DNA from: CAVVDY01 sp963815775
Lineage (GTDB): Bacteria; Acidobacteriota; Terriglobia; Terriglobales; Acidobacteriaceae
DNA: 64,000 nt
Direction of reading: 5' to 3'
NCBI GenBank assembly: GCA_963815775.1
Contig: CAWFIB010000005.1
Coordinates: 62,001-126,000, forward strand
In this document: piece by piece, positions 54,443 to 64,000 of the stretch
How positions within the stretch are numbered: position 1 is the stretch's first letter
How the letters are laid out: each line of letters opens with the position of its first letter
Translations under genes and position numbers: made by a program
The notes under the pieces: generated by a model
Seen by the model: only the letters and a program-made list of their open reading frames with translations
What the model was told of the DNA's origin: nothing
Database searches by the model: none

Positions 54443-55168
54443 ATGAAGCCCATGAAGCGGCTGCTCGTCGTCGACGACGACCAAGGATTGGTCAACCTGC
54501 TGAAGCGCTTTCTCGAAGCTGAGGGCTTTACCGTCGATACCGCGTACGACCATCCCGGCGGATTGAAGGCAGCCCTCTCCGGCGAACACGAACTTATCAT
54601 CCTTGATGTGATGTTGCCGGGCGGCTCAGGCTTCGAGTTGTTAAAGTCGTTGCGCCAGGTATCGAGAACACCGGTCCTGCTGCTCACGGCGCGGGGAGAA
54701 GCCGTGGACCGCATCCTGGGCCTGGAGATCGGGGCCGACGATTATCTCGCCAAGCCCTTCGATCCCCGCGAGCTGGTCGCCCGGGTGCGCGCGATTCTGC
54801 GACGCACCCGCGAGGGCGTTTCCGGACCTCGCACCGACGCTGACGAAACCTTGAGCGTCGGCGAAATCGAGATGTCGATGGGGACGCGCACCGTCACTTA
54901 CGGAGGACAACCGGTCGACGTGACGTCGGTGGAGTTCAACGTCCTCGAACTGTTGCTGCGACATGCCGGCAACGTGGTGACGCGCGAGCAGCTTGCGGAA
55001 GTCGCCCTGGGGCGTTCCCTGAATCCCTTTGATCGCAGCGTTGACGTGCATGTCAGCCGGCTGCGCAAGAAGCTGGGTAATTTCCCCGGCAGCGACGATC
55101 TGATCCGTCCCATTCGCGGCATCGGATACTTCATGCCGGCATCGGCCGCGGAGCGGAGCAAGACATGA
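54443..55168 (+). CDS. OmpR-family response regulator
   Basis: 241 residues from the ATG at 54443, preceded by GGGAGAGAG; a GTG 63 bp upstream would add an unconserved extension. Receiver domain: LLVVDDDQGLVNLLKRFLE with acidic pocket, phospho-site LIILDVMLPGGSGFELLKSLR, LLLTARGEAVDRILGLEIGADDYLAKPFD (switch threonine and lysine). C-terminal winged helix: DVTSVEFNVLELLLRHAGNVVTREQL, RSVDVHVSRLRKKLG, IRGIGYFM. Its stop overlaps the kinase start (ATGA). Together with the adjacent mdtABC-like operon this resembles BaeSR/CpxAR control of efflux. Confidence 0.93.
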   Translation: MKPMKRLLVVDDDQGLVNLLKRFLEAEGFTVDTAYDHPGGLKAALSGEHELIILDVMLPGGSGFELLKSLRQVSRTPVLLLTARGEAVDRILGLEIGADDYLAKPFDPRELVARVRAILRRTREGVSGPRTDADETLSVGEIEMSMGTRTVTYGGQPVDVTSVEFNVLELLLRHAGNVVTREQLAEVALGRSLNPFDRSVDVHVSRLRKKLGNFPGSDDLIRPIRGIGYFMPASAAERSKT

Positions 55169-56574
55169 ATCGCCGTCTGTTCTGGAAGATCTTTCTGCCC
55201 TTCTGGGTAGTACAGGCCATGCTGCTCGGCGCCCTCTACCTGCGTCTGAACATTCGCCTGCATTCTGAGCGGCCCTGGTGGGTGCAGCCTTCGCGACAGG
55301 TGATGCCCAAACTGGTGCTCGACGCTGCCGCCGAATATGACCGCGGCGGCCAGCCTGCGCTCGATGCATTTCTCGACACCATCTCGGTCCCCAACCGGGC
55401 TTCTTACTGGCTTCTGGACAAGGATGGCAAGAATCTCGGCGGCAGGTCTTTGCCAAACGGCCTCGAGGCCAATGCTCAGCAGGCGTTGCGGACGGGCGGA
55501 TCGCTGCGGATTGAAGACTCGTCGGTCGTGGTTAGCGCCGTCGCTACCCCGGAATTGCGCTATCTTCTGGTGGCGGAGTTTATTCCCCCGCCTCTCTCCG
55601 AACGCATCCCCGGCGACCTGCTGTGGACCCTGAAGCTGAGCACCGTGGTGTCGCTGCTCTTGTGCTTGCTGATCGCCCACTATCTGAGCAAGCCCATCGA
55701 GCGGTTGCGCAATGCCACCAATGAACTGGCGCGCGGCAACCTCGATATTCGGGTCAGCCACTATATCGGCAACCGCCGCGACGAGATCGCCGAACTGGTG
55801 CGCGACTTCGACTCCATGGCGGGCGAGTTGCGCAATCTCATTCAAAGCGAGCGCAACCTGCTCAGCGGCGTCTCCCACGAATTGCGTTCGCCCATCGCGC
55901 GCATTCGCCTGGCGCTGACCCTGGCGCGCGGCCCCGACGCCAACGAGCGGCGCGAAATGCTCGACCGCATCGAGCAGGACACTATCCAGCTCGACTCCAT
56001 GCTGGAGAAGATCCTCACCGTCGCGCGCCTGGAAAGCGGGCAGCACAAATCAAACTTCACCAACGTCTCGCTGCGCGATGTTGTCGAAGATGTTTTGCAC
56101 GATGCGCGTTTTGAGGCCACGGCGCTCGATGTCGACATCGGCTTTACCGGCAGCCCGGAAGTGAACCTGCGCGGCGATGCCGACCTGCTGCGCAGCGCCA
56201 TCGAAAACATTGTGCGCAACGCCATTTTCTATTCCGGGAAGGGCGGCCAGATTGACATCAGCCTTCGCCGCGACAACGCCACCGCCATACTGTCGGTGCG
56301 CGACAACGGTCCCGGCGTTCCTGAAGAGTCGCTTGCCTTGCTGTTCAAGCCCTTCTACCGCGTCGACAACTCCCGCGAGGTCTCCACCGGAGGCATGGGT
56401 CTCGGCCTGGCCATCGTGCGCAACGCGATAATGACGCACGGCGGAACAGTCACGGCGCAAAATGTCGTTCCCCACGGCTTGCAGATCGATATCTCGCTGC
56501 CCATTGCGCCGGCCGGCCTGCCGCCGCGTGTGCCGCCGCCTGCCCTGGCCACGTCGACGAAGCCGGACGCCTAG
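55165..56574 (+). CDS. Sensor histidine kinase, CpxA-like
   Basis: 469 residues. One transmembrane helix at about 8-26 and another at about 155-176 (TLKLSTVVSLLLCLLIAHYL) enclose a periplasmic sensor of about 130 residues. HAMP (KPIERLRNATNELARGNLDI) is followed by the H-box SGVSHELRSPIARIRLAL with phospho-histidine, the N-box ENIVRNAIFYS, and G-boxes SVRDNGPGVPEE and GGMGLGLAIV. The N-box and the SHELRSPI sequence are closest to CpxA. A proline-rich C-terminal tail of about 25 residues is atypical. It pairs with the regulator just upstream and probably senses envelope stress or toxic compounds. Confidence 0.92.
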   Translation: MNRRLFWKIFLPFWVVQAMLLGALYLRLNIRLHSERPWWVQPSRQVMPKLVLDAAAEYDRGGQPALDAFLDTISVPNRASYWLLDKDGKNLGGRSLPNGLEANAQQALRTGGSLRIEDSSVVVSAVATPELRYLLVAEFIPPPLSERIPGDLLWTLKLSTVVSLLLCLLIAHYLSKPIERLRNATNELARGNLDIRVSHYIGNRRDEIAELVRDFDSMAGELRNLIQSERNLLSGVSHELRSPIARIRLALTLARGPDANERREMLDRIEQDTIQLDSMLEKILTVARLESGQHKSNFTNVSLRDVVEDVLHDARFEATALDVDIGFTGSPEVNLRGDADLLRSAIENIVRNAIFYSGKGGQIDISLRRDNATAILSVRDNGPGVPEESLALLFKPFYRVDNSREVSTGGMGLGLAIVRNAIMTHGGTVTAQNVVPHGLQIDISLPIAPAGLPPRVPPPALATSTKPDA

Positions 56575-57215
56575 CTTAGCCTAGCCAGGCTCCTTATCGA
56601 GGGGCCCCGCAAGCACGAATAACTTCTAGCTACGGGAACGGCACCGGCGGCCCGATCAAGCCGTACCCCAGCGTCAGAGCTCAATTGCTTTCAGAACCGC
56701 CCGGCCCTTGTAAAGAGATGACGTGCAGTTTTTCAACGGTCTCTTCCCGAAAAGCGCCCAATATACCTTCTCATCGACTTCCTCAAGGCTTTTGGTGTTT
56801 CTTCAATTGCCTTGAGAGCCAACGGTTGGTGGTCGCAAGACCTGATCGCCTGAAATCGGTTCTGCGGGTATTTCTCGGAAAAACTACGGGATTTGCCCGA
56901 TTGGCGCACATGCCACGAACAGATAGTGTGAGGCGGGAGATACCGAGTACGCGGTGCTTTCGGCCATGAAGATATGAGACCTTTTGGCTATTTCACTAAC
57001 GCGCCGACGCTGCTGAGCAAAAGCTGTTGTTCCCGGCCGAACTGGCTGGCCTTACGTTTTCAAACTGCATCAAACGCAGGATGGCCAATTGGGAAAGTCT
57101 GGTTTCAAATGCCTTCTCCGATGACGGTTCACTCGCCTTCATCCGCTGGAGAGGGCTTCCGCCCCCAGGGGCCGGTCCGCACAAATCTCGGAAAGTCCGC
57201 GAAGGAGTACAAGGC
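56575..57215. other. Long intergenic region with inverted repeat
   Basis: 640 bp without a convincing gene; short frames have no conserved look. CTCAAGGC (56782-56789) and GCCTTGAG (56809-56816) are an 8-bp perfect inverted repeat in the middle of it, followed by no U-run. The right end contains the promoter and GAAGGAG ribosome-binding site (57201-57207) of the OmpA-domain gene. A small RNA in this stretch is possible but I see no family. Confidence 0.4.
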
Positions 57216-58148
57216 ATGAGACGACAGAACTTACAGACCCTTGCAGGTGTTGTCGTGCTTTCGGTCGTTGCGCTGGCGCTGAGCGTGCCGGCCTTCCCGC
57301 AGAGCGTGAAGACCGAAGGACTGATCACCGGACGCAATGGGGACCAGATCTTCCTCAAGACTGCGAACAACCCTAAACTGATTGTTCTTCTGACCCAAAA
57401 CACCGACGTGGCTCAGACTCTGGCACCGTTCAAGGCGCGCAGAAAAGAAATGTCGATGGCCGCCCTGATACCGGGTCTCGCCATTAAGGTGGAGGGGGAT
57501 TCCAACGACCAGAAGCAAGTCGTGGCGACCAAGATCCGGTTCTCCGGCAAAGATCTGCGGCAGGCGCAATCCATCGAAGCCGGCATGCACGAGACCCAGG
57601 AGGAGCTGCAAAAGCAGAACGAGCAGTTGCAGGCGCATAACGATGCTTTGAAAGCGCAGCAGGAAGAGGCCGCGGGCCAGCGTCTTGAACTGGAAAGGAA
57701 TAAGGCGGCCATCGACGCGGCCGTCGCCCGCTTCGGACAACTGGACGACTACTACATCATGGACGAAGTGACCGTGCTCTTCCCTAACGGGAAGGCGAAG
57801 GTCCCACAGCAATACGTCCCCGAGCTTATGCAGCTGGTCGACAAAGCGAAGGACGTCAAAGGCTACATGATTGAGGTCAAGGGGTATGCCTCGGCGGTTG
57901 GGCCCGCTGAATTCAACCAGAAGCTCAGCTCCGATCGCGCCAATAACGTGACTGCCATTCTGCTGCAACAGAGCCATGTACCGCTCACTCGCATGTTGTC
58001 GCCGGGCGCCATGGGAGAGAGCGACCAGATTGGCAACACTAAGAGCAGGGAAGGTCAGGCTGAGAACCGCCGCGTTGTGATACGGATTCTGCAGAACAAG
58101 GCCATCTCCGGCGTCACGACGAGTGCGTCTAAAGGCCCCTCGTCTTAA
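57216..58148 (+). CDS. OmpA-domain envelope protein with coiled coil
   Basis: 310 residues from the ATG at 57216 behind GAAGGAG; a longer in-frame start lacks a signal peptide, whereas this one begins MRRQNLQTLAGVVVLSVVALALSVPAFPQ. The mature part has a beta-rich domain (residues 30-115, KTEGLITGRNGDQIFLKTANN) resembling DUF5666-like folds, a coiled coil (about 120-170, MHETQEELQKQNEQLQAHND, KAQQEEAAGQRLELERNKAA), and an OmpA-like peptidoglycan-binding domain (EVTVLFPNGKAKVPQQYVPE, KGYASAVGPAEFNQKLSSDR, QAENRRVVIRIL). Likely anchored in the periplasm and tethering envelope to cell wall. A terminator follows directly. Confidence 0.82.
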   Translation: MRRQNLQTLAGVVVLSVVALALSVPAFPQSVKTEGLITGRNGDQIFLKTANNPKLIVLLTQNTDVAQTLAPFKARRKEMSMAALIPGLAIKVEGDSNDQKQVVATKIRFSGKDLRQAQSIEAGMHETQEELQKQNEQLQAHNDALKAQQEEAAGQRLELERNKAAIDAAVARFGQLDDYYIMDEVTVLFPNGKAKVPQQYVPELMQLVDKAKDVKGYMIEVKGYASAVGPAEFNQKLSSDRANNVTAILLQQSHVPLTRMLSPGAMGESDQIGNTKSREGQAENRRVVIRILQNKAISGVTTSASKGPSS

Positions 58149-58186
58149 AGGGGCCTCGCTGATTAGTGATCGGAAGCCCCTTTTTC
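58148..58186 (+). terminator. Intrinsic terminator after the OmpA-domain gene
   Basis: AAAGGGGC (58148-58155) and GCCCCTTT (58177-58184) form an 8-bp perfect stem whose 3' arm runs into a TTTTT tract (58182-58186). It overlaps the stop codon region of the upstream gene, as is common. Orientation fits plus-strand termination. Confidence 0.8.
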
Positions 58187-58502
58187 GTGTTGGGCCCCGA
58201 TTCACCGCAATGCCGCAAAGCTATTGTTAAGCAATGCCAAGGCACTGCTGCGAAATAAAATAAAAAGGACGCAGGCCCGTGGATGACAGGCAGGCAGGGC
58301 CTGCGCAACACCCAAGCCGGCAACTGCCGAAGGCCCGCCCCATAACCACCCTAACCCGGCGCAGCCGCCACCGAAAACCCTGCCAAGCCCTCGATCAACA
58401 ATCCCATTGCCCCCGCGAATCAGTCTCTGTAAGAAATGCGGGCCAGCTTCACGCACTGCCGCGCGACAACTCACCCCCCGTCGGCTAAACTGAATGCTAC
58501 CT
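58187..58502. other. Spacer before accD
   Basis: About 315 bp between the terminator and accD. GCAGGGCCTGC near 58295 is a short palindrome. I see no gene and no clear promoter motif. Confidence 0.35.
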
Positions 58503-59369
<867 letters not shown>

Positions 59370-59513
59370 AGTGAACGGAGCGGACCTGCAGTCGACCGTG
59401 TCTTGATTTGGCGGGTGGGAATCGTGACAACCGCTGCAATCGGCCATTGCTGCGCGGGCTCCTTATGTATTGCGTCCATGGTCCAGGCAGGTGCTAGTCT
59501 TGACCAATTACCG

Positions 59514-61058
59514 ATGACGAACCGCGACATCCAGGCGACTTGGAAGTATCACGATGGTACGAAACACTCGTACTGGAGCATTCGCAACCATCCTCATTTT
59601 CTGGACTGGGCAAACCGGCCGCTGCCCTTCAAAATCTATCCGGCAATCGAGCCTCTTGTGCTACCCAAGGACTTCCCGCAAACCGGGGTGGCCGCGCTCT
59701 CCGCAATTTCAAAGGCCGCGCCTTTGACGGGTGGAGATGCGGTTCCTGGCCTTCAGGATCTCGCGCGCATACTTTACTTTTCAGCCGGCATTACTAAACA
59801 ACGCAAATATCCGGGCGGTGAGATCTACTTTCGTGCCGCCGCCTGCACCGGAGCTCTGTACGAGATCGAACTGTACCTGGTGAGTGGCGACCTCGACGGG
59901 CTGGATGCCGGCGTGTATCACTTCAATCCCGCCGACGTGTCCCTGGGGCTGCTGCGAAAGGGCGACTTTCGCGGAAACCTCGCCCAGGCGACGGCAGCCC
60001 AGCCGTCTGTGGCTGGTGCGCCCGCGACCATCGTGTGCACCGGAACCTACTGGCGGAACGCCTGGAAATACCAGTCGCGCACCTATCGCCATTTTGGTTG
60101 GGATAACGGAACCATGCTGGCGAACATGCTGGCCCTTACTACAGCGTCGGGACTGTCGGCCGAGATCGTGCTCGGGTTTGTGGACGCCGAAGTAAACGGC
60201 CTGCTCGATCTCGACCCACGGCGTGAGGTTTGCTTATCTCTCGTACCCATCGGTCGCAGCTCACAGGGCTCTCTGCCAGCCCCGAGGGAGGCTCCGGTAC
60301 TTGGCCTCGAGACGGTTCCGCTCTCTGAGCATGAGGTCGAGTATCCCGCCATGCTTGAGATGCACGACGCATCTTCGCTTGTATCCGAGGCGGAAGTAGT
60401 TCAGTGGCGCGGGCAGCAGCTATTCGTTGCATCTTCCCCTCTGACCGGCGAGACGGTTTCCCTTCAGCCACCGCCGGCGGAAGAACAACCGAACGACACG
60501 ATCGAACAGGTGGTCCTACGTCGCGGCTCCAGCAGAACATTCGATAGGACGGCATCCATTACACTGCCGCAACTCGCAACCATTCTTGAGGACGCGACGC
60601 AAGGTCTTCCGGCCGACTTCCTTGAACCCCGCGGCGCACAGCTCAATGACCTTTACCTGGTCGTACACTCCGTGCAGGGACTCACGCCCGGCGCTTACTT
60701 CTTCCACCACGAAGGGGGCAGCCTGGAGCTTTTAAAGGAAGGAGAATTCCGCGCCGAGGGCCACCATCTCGGGCTGGACCAGGATCTTCCCGCGGACGCC
60801 TGCGTTGACATATTCTTTCTCGCGGATTTACAGCCCATTCTGGAGCGATGGGGAAACCGCGGCTATCGGGCCATCCAGCTGGAAGCGGGAGCCATCGGCG
60901 GCCGGATGTACCTAGCTGCGTACGCCCAGCATCTGGGTGCGAGCGGCCTGACCTTCTTCGATGATGACGTGATTCATTTCTTCTCGCCACACGCCAAGGG
61001 CAAGAGTGCCATCTTTCTGGTCGCCATTGGCAAGCCTCTGAAACGCACACCACAGTAG
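59514..61058 (+). CDS. SagB/ThcOx-type dehydrogenase with two nitroreductase-like domains
   Basis: 514 residues from the ATG at 59514 (MTNRDIQATWKYHDGTKHSYWSIRNHPHFLDW), a start typical of this family; an in-frame start 111 bp upstream is less likely. Each half is a nitroreductase-like unit: residues about 60-270 (LARILYFSAGITKQRKYPGG, YHFNPADVSLGLLRKGDFRG, AWKYQSRTYRHFGWDNGTML) and about 355-510 (RRGSSRTFDRTASITLPQLA, GLTPGAYFFHHEGGSLELLK, RAIQLEAGAIGGRMYLAAYA). SagB-type enzymes use FMN to oxidise azolines in peptides, but no precursor or YcaO cyclase gene is near. Stand-alone members of unknown function are known. Confidence 0.75.
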   Translation: MTNRDIQATWKYHDGTKHSYWSIRNHPHFLDWANRPLPFKIYPAIEPLVLPKDFPQTGVAALSAISKAAPLTGGDAVPGLQDLARILYFSAGITKQRKYPGGEIYFRAAACTGALYEIELYLVSGDLDGLDAGVYHFNPADVSLGLLRKGDFRGNLAQATAAQPSVAGAPATIVCTGTYWRNAWKYQSRTYRHFGWDNGTMLANMLALTTASGLSAEIVLGFVDAEVNGLLDLDPRREVCLSLVPIGRSSQGSLPAPREAPVLGLETVPLSEHEVEYPAMLEMHDASSLVSEAEVVQWRGQQLFVASSPLTGETVSLQPPPAEEQPNDTIEQVVLRRGSSRTFDRTASITLPQLATILEDATQGLPADFLEPRGAQLNDLYLVVHSVQGLTPGAYFFHHEGGSLELLKEGEFRAEGHHLGLDQDLPADACVDIFFLADLQPILERWGNRGYRAIQLEAGAIGGRMYLAAYAQHLGASGLTFFDDDVIHFFSPHAKGKSAIFLVAIGKPLKRTPQ

Positions 61059-61143
61059 GCCTGCTCTGCCGTGCCGATTGGCTCTCTTCGGCCATCGAGG
61101 ATAAGTGATTCTCAATTGTTTATCGTGATTTGAGTAACCGCAA

Positions 61144-62592
61144 TCAGACACTCTCCAAAAGCGCCTTCAGATAATTCCAAAAACTTTCGACCGTTGAGAT
61201 CTGGACGCGCTCGTTTGGGCTGTGCACATCGACGATGGTGGGCCCAAAAGAGATCAACTGCATTCCCGGATACTTCTCCCCAATGACTCCGCATTCCAGG
61301 CCGGCATGCATGGCGACCAGACTTGCAGGTTTACCGAACACCTTCTCATGCACCTGTTGAGCTTTACGAACCAGCTCGTTGTCCGGTTGAGGCTTCCAGC
61401 CGGGATAGCCGCCGGAATGCTCGACCTCGAATCCCGCAAGCCGGCAGACGGTAGCAACCGTGTTCGCCGCGGCGCGCCGGCTGCCGTCGATCGCACTCCG
61501 CTGGCTAGTCATGATCTCGACTTTGTTGCCGTCGGTCGCCATGGTCGCAAAGTTCGTCGAGTTCTGCACCAGGCCGGCGATGTCCGGACTCATCGCGATC
61601 ACCCCATGCGGGATAACCACCATCAGGTCGACGATGGCCTGGGCGTCCTTGGGTTTGATCACCTTCTCAGGGCGAGGTGCGGCTTCCAGCCTGATCTGTA
61701 GCCCGGGATCAAAGCTGCCCACGTCAGTCTTCAAATCGGTTTCGACGCCGGAGACGATGCTCTTCAGCTTGCTGCCTCGTTTGCCGTCGAGGACAACGAC
61801 CGCCGAGGCCTCGCGCGGAATTGCATTGTGAGCATTGCCGCCCTTTATTTCGGCAATTTCAATGGGCAGTGCGGCCAACACAGTTTGCAGGACGTGGCCC
61901 AGGACACGTAACGCGTTGCCGCGGCCCTGATGAATATCGACACCGGAATGGCCGCCCTTCAATCCCGATACCTTGATGCGATACGCTTTGTTGCCCTTCG
62001 CGGCTTGACGCGTGATCTTGCGGCGAGCGATGGTGTTTACTCCTCCCGCGCAACCGATACAAAGAGTGCCGATCTCCTCGCTGTCGAGGTTCAGGAAATA
62101 TTTGGACCGCAAAACACCACCTTTAAACTCTGTGGCGCCAGTGAGCCCGGTCTCCTCGTCAACCGTGAAGATGAACTCCAGTGGACCGTGAGCGATGTCC
62201 TTGCTTTCCATAACGGCGAGGGCTGCCGCTACTCCGATGCCGTTGTCGGCGCCCAGCGTGGTGCCCATGGCCTTGACCCAGTCGCCATCGCGAGCCACCT
62301 TGATCGGATCGTGGTCAAAGTTGTGCTCCGTGCCCTCATCCTTTTCGCACACCATATCGAGGTGGCCCTGCAAGAGGGACATCGGCGCCCGCTCACGGCC
62401 GCGGTGTGCGGGCTTGCGAATGATTAGATTGCCGGTGCGGTCCTCGATGATCTCCAGTCCGAGGCGGCGGGCCTGAGCCATCACGTACTCGCGGACTTTG
62501 CCTTCTTTTTTCGAAGGGCGTGGAATGTTGGTTAAGGCGTCAAAGTGCTTCCATAACGGCTGGGGTTCGAGATTCAAAAGTGCTGGTGTCAT
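61144..62592 (-). CDS. pepD: Aminoacyl-histidine dipeptidase (PepD family)
   Basis: 482 residues from the ATG at 62590-62592 (MTPALLNLEPQPLWKHFDAL); an upstream start adds 19 residues without conservation. M20 metallopeptidase with metal ligands in LLQGHLDMVCEKDEGT (His, Asp), LGADNGIGVAAALAVMES (Asp) and FTVDEETGLTGATEF (Glu-Glu), followed by LNLDSEEIGTLCIGCAGG. A lid domain (about 205-385) separates it from the C-terminal AMHAGLECGVIGEKYPGMQL and SFGPTIVDVHSPNERV, which hold further ligands. It cleaves Xaa-His and other dipeptides in the cytoplasm. It is a single gene on the minus strand. Confidence 0.93.
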   Translation of the reverse strand: MTPALLNLEPQPLWKHFDALTNIPRPSKKEGKVREYVMAQARRLGLEIIEDRTGNLIIRKPAHRGRERAPMSLLQGHLDMVCEKDEGTEHNFDHDPIKVARDGDWVKAMGTTLGADNGIGVAAALAVMESKDIAHGPLEFIFTVDEETGLTGATEFKGGVLRSKYFLNLDSEEIGTLCIGCAGGVNTIARRKITRQAAKGNKAYRIKVSGLKGGHSGVDIHQGRGNALRVLGHVLQTVLAALPIEIAEIKGGNAHNAIPREASAVVVLDGKRGSKLKSIVSGVETDLKTDVGSFDPGLQIRLEAAPRPEKVIKPKDAQAIVDLMVVIPHGVIAMSPDIAGLVQNSTNFATMATDGNKVEIMTSQRSAIDGSRRAAANTVATVCRLAGFEVEHSGGYPGWKPQPDNELVRKAQQVHEKVFGKPASLVAMHAGLECGVIGEKYPGMQLISFGPTIVDVHSPNERVQISTVESFWNYLKALLESV

Positions 62593-63092
62593 ATTGCTCC
62601 CGTTTGTTGCTATGTGAGTATTGAATAACCTTTGGCGTTCAGTGCGCAAGCGGCATCGTCTTTTGCCCTTCAGCGCACGACAATTCTGAGATGTACCTGG
62701 TGGAAACTCGCGGAGGGAACTCCTGAGTCTGCTCAGGAGTCATCAGCTGCCGGCAGCAGCGGTTAACGGTGGTACTCCTTCACCGGAAAAAGATGATAGC
62801 AGACGGAGCCTTTCAACCTGCAGACAACGGAGGCGGCGCCAGATCGCCCAGCGATGCAAGGTAACGAAATCCCCTGGCCGCACTTCTTTTGGGCGACGTG
62901 CTATGGCTTGACTTCCACTTTGGCCATGGTCTATCAAAGAGACGTACAACCTGCATAAAGGGTGAAGGAGTTCACCTTAGAACCGCTGTCCCAGCCTAAC
63001 GCGGACAGATGATGACTCCTGACGGGGGAAACTTGTCTCGGAGTCGCGTCTGTGGCAAGTCTTCCCTACAAATCACATAGGAGCTGCGTTCG
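62593..63092. other. Intergenic region with a strong hairpin
   Basis: 500 bp between divergent genes. ACTCCTGAG (62719-62727) and CTCAGGAGT (62732-62740) form a perfect 9-bp stem with a four-base loop and no U-tract. Further on ACTCCTTCACC (62774-62784) and GGTGAAGGAGT (62961-62971) are an 11-bp inverted pair 176 bp apart. I see no convincing gene or known RNA; the pepD promoter and that of the rightward unit must lie here. Confidence 0.45.
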
Positions 63093-63287
63093 ATGGCGAA
63101 TGTGCAGTCGACCGTTCACGCGCTTGTAGTCTCGTACCTGCGCCCTTCACACCCGCGACCGGCCGCACGCGAACTCGAAGCCGCCTCGGCCTCTTCTGCG
63201 GCTGAGGACGTAAGGCGCTCTCGTTTGCTGCGATGGATTCTCAAATTGGGCAAAGAGAACCAGCGTGGAGAGAACCAGGTTGCGTGA
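63093..63287 (+). CDS. Possible small protein upstream of the GTPase
   Basis: 64 residues, unrecognised: MANVQSTVHALVVSYLRPSH then an alanine/glutamate-rich and basic C-terminus. It ends 23 bp inside the likely start of the following GTPase gene, which would fit translational coupling. The ribosome-binding site AGGAGC at about 63080 is reasonable. Real gene status is uncertain. Confidence 0.35.
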   Translation: MANVQSTVHALVVSYLRPSHPRPAARELEAASASSAAEDVRRSRLLRWILKLGKENQRGENQVA

Positions 63288-64000
63288 CCGTCCCATCACG
63301 TTGAATGGTGCCCAGCGGCAGCACTTGCTCATTACCTGCAAGCACATTGACAAGCTGCTGGGCGACATTGAGGCGACACTGAACGCCGCGGCATCGAAGA
63401 CCGTGTTTCCGAACTATGTCAACGACGTGACCCACGCGCAGCGAAAGACCATCGAGGATTACATTGCGCGGGTGCGTGGTCAGCTCCTGCAAGTGCTCGC
63501 CGGGCAATCGCTGGCCCCCGAAAAGCCCGCCGCGTCGGCCATTCATTCCATCCATGTCAATCTCAGCTTCGTCGACATCGCGATTGCGGAGCTTGCGCCC
63601 CATTACATGCGAGGCTATGGCCCGGTTCCCGAGCAAGGCGCTGCTGATCTCAACGGCATAGTGACGGAGTTGCAATCGGCCATCAAGGAGCTGACCCGCT
63701 ACGTGCTGCAGCCCCGCGCCGGCGATCTGCGCGAACGAGTTCAACAACTGGCGCAGGAGGGTTGGGACGTGGCAGGCCTGCGGCTCCTGGCAGACATTAT
63801 CGACCGCCATGGGCTGACGGAATTTCGCCCGGCCATCACCATGCTGCTCGATCGCGCAGAAGATACGGCGCTGGAAATCGCCGTGTTTGGGCGTGTCAGC
63901 ACCGGCAAGTCCTCCCTGCTGAATCACGTGATTGGCGCCGACCTGCTGCCGGTGGGGGTCACGCCCATCACGGCGGTGCCGACCAGGATCGGCTACGGGC
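63265..64000 (+). CDS. P-loop GTPase, partial (cut by window end)
   Basis: Frame open from a stop at 63211 to the window end; the most upstream likely start is the GTG at 63265, though TTG codons follow. About 245 codons are present. Residues 1-205 are helical, with no recognised domain (QLLQVLAGQSLAPEKPAASA, HVNLSFVDIAIAELAPHYMR). The G domain begins with FGRVSTGKSSLLNHVIGADL (P-loop about 209-216) and the G2-like VGVTPITAVPTRI, as in dynamin-like or Era-like large GTPases. The rest is outside. Whether it is a membrane-remodelling GTPase cannot be told. Confidence 0.65.
   Translation, partial: MERTRLRDRPITLNGAQRQHLLITCKHIDKLLGDIEATLNAAASKTVFPNYVNDVTHAQRKTIEDYIARVRGQLLQVLAGQSLAPEKPAASAIHSIHVNLSFVDIAIAELAPHYMRGYGPVPEQGAADLNGIVTELQSAIKELTRYVLQPRAGDLRERVQQLAQEGWDVAGLRLLADIIDRHGLTEFRPAITMLLDRAEDTALEIAVFGRVSTGKSSLLNHVIGADLLPVGVTPITAVPTRIGYG

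Overview
The window reads as one contiguous piece of a GC-rich bacterial chromosome, most likely an acidobacterium (Acidobacteriota, Terriglobia-like). This is an inference from three things: the housekeeping gene order, the two-membrane envelope implied by an RND pump and an OmpA-domain protein, and the extragenic repeats (CACAGAGACACGGAG-type and GAGCGAAGCGAGGGACCT-type), which I associate with that phylum from memory. I saw no rRNA, tRNA, CRISPR array, integrase or transposase.

Left part (1-19.3 kb) is core metabolism and information processing. A minus-strand block carries threonine dehydratase (cut by the window edge), an alpha/beta hydrolase and RNase J. After a plus-strand EcsC-family gene comes a long minus-strand run: phoH, ybeY, a CBS/CorC protein, era, tmk, holB, dapA, dapD and an SDF-family symporter. 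Plus-strand genes follow: a DUF2911 protein, a 3-hydroxyacyl-CoA dehydrogenase-like enzyme, an EF-P-like protein of the YeiP/EfpL type, and a secreted gamma-glutamyltranspeptidase.

The centre (19.5-45.8 kb) is the exceptional region: a single-direction, tightly coupled locus of about 25 kb that encodes a contractile, phage-tail-like injection system. A sigma-54 enhancer-binding protein with a degenerate receiver domain is followed by a textbook -24/-12 promoter and three upstream TGTNAC repeats spaced 12 bp apart. Then come a DUF3467-like protein, sheath, tube, a protein with a long disordered tail, a hub-cap-like protein, baseplate hub (gpD), spike (gpV), PAAR-like tip, gp25/gpW wedge, gpJ and gpI, in an order like the tail of phage Mu. 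Seven large accessory products follow: a small phage-structural-like protein, two proteins sharing an 'RAADWN' module (one a long coiled-coil fibre), two beta-rich proteins, a 1094-residue helical protein with 23-residue repeats, and an RHS-like giant of about 2083 residues (frame-corrected) with an HELTH zinc-metallopeptidase motif. No capsid, portal, terminase, lysis or integration genes are present, nor the AAA+ ATPase typical of described extracellular contractile injection systems. Three single-base frame disruptions occur in the window, all in accessory genes of this locus.

The right part (45.9-64 kb) has a SAM-dependent methyltransferase, a complete mdtABC-like RND efflux operon (adaptor plus two permeases) with a divergent OmpR-type regulator/CpxA-like kinase pair, an OmpA-domain envelope protein with a clear terminator, accD, a double-domain SagB/nitroreductase-type protein, aminoacyl-histidine dipeptidase, and the start of a P-loop GTPase cut by the window end.
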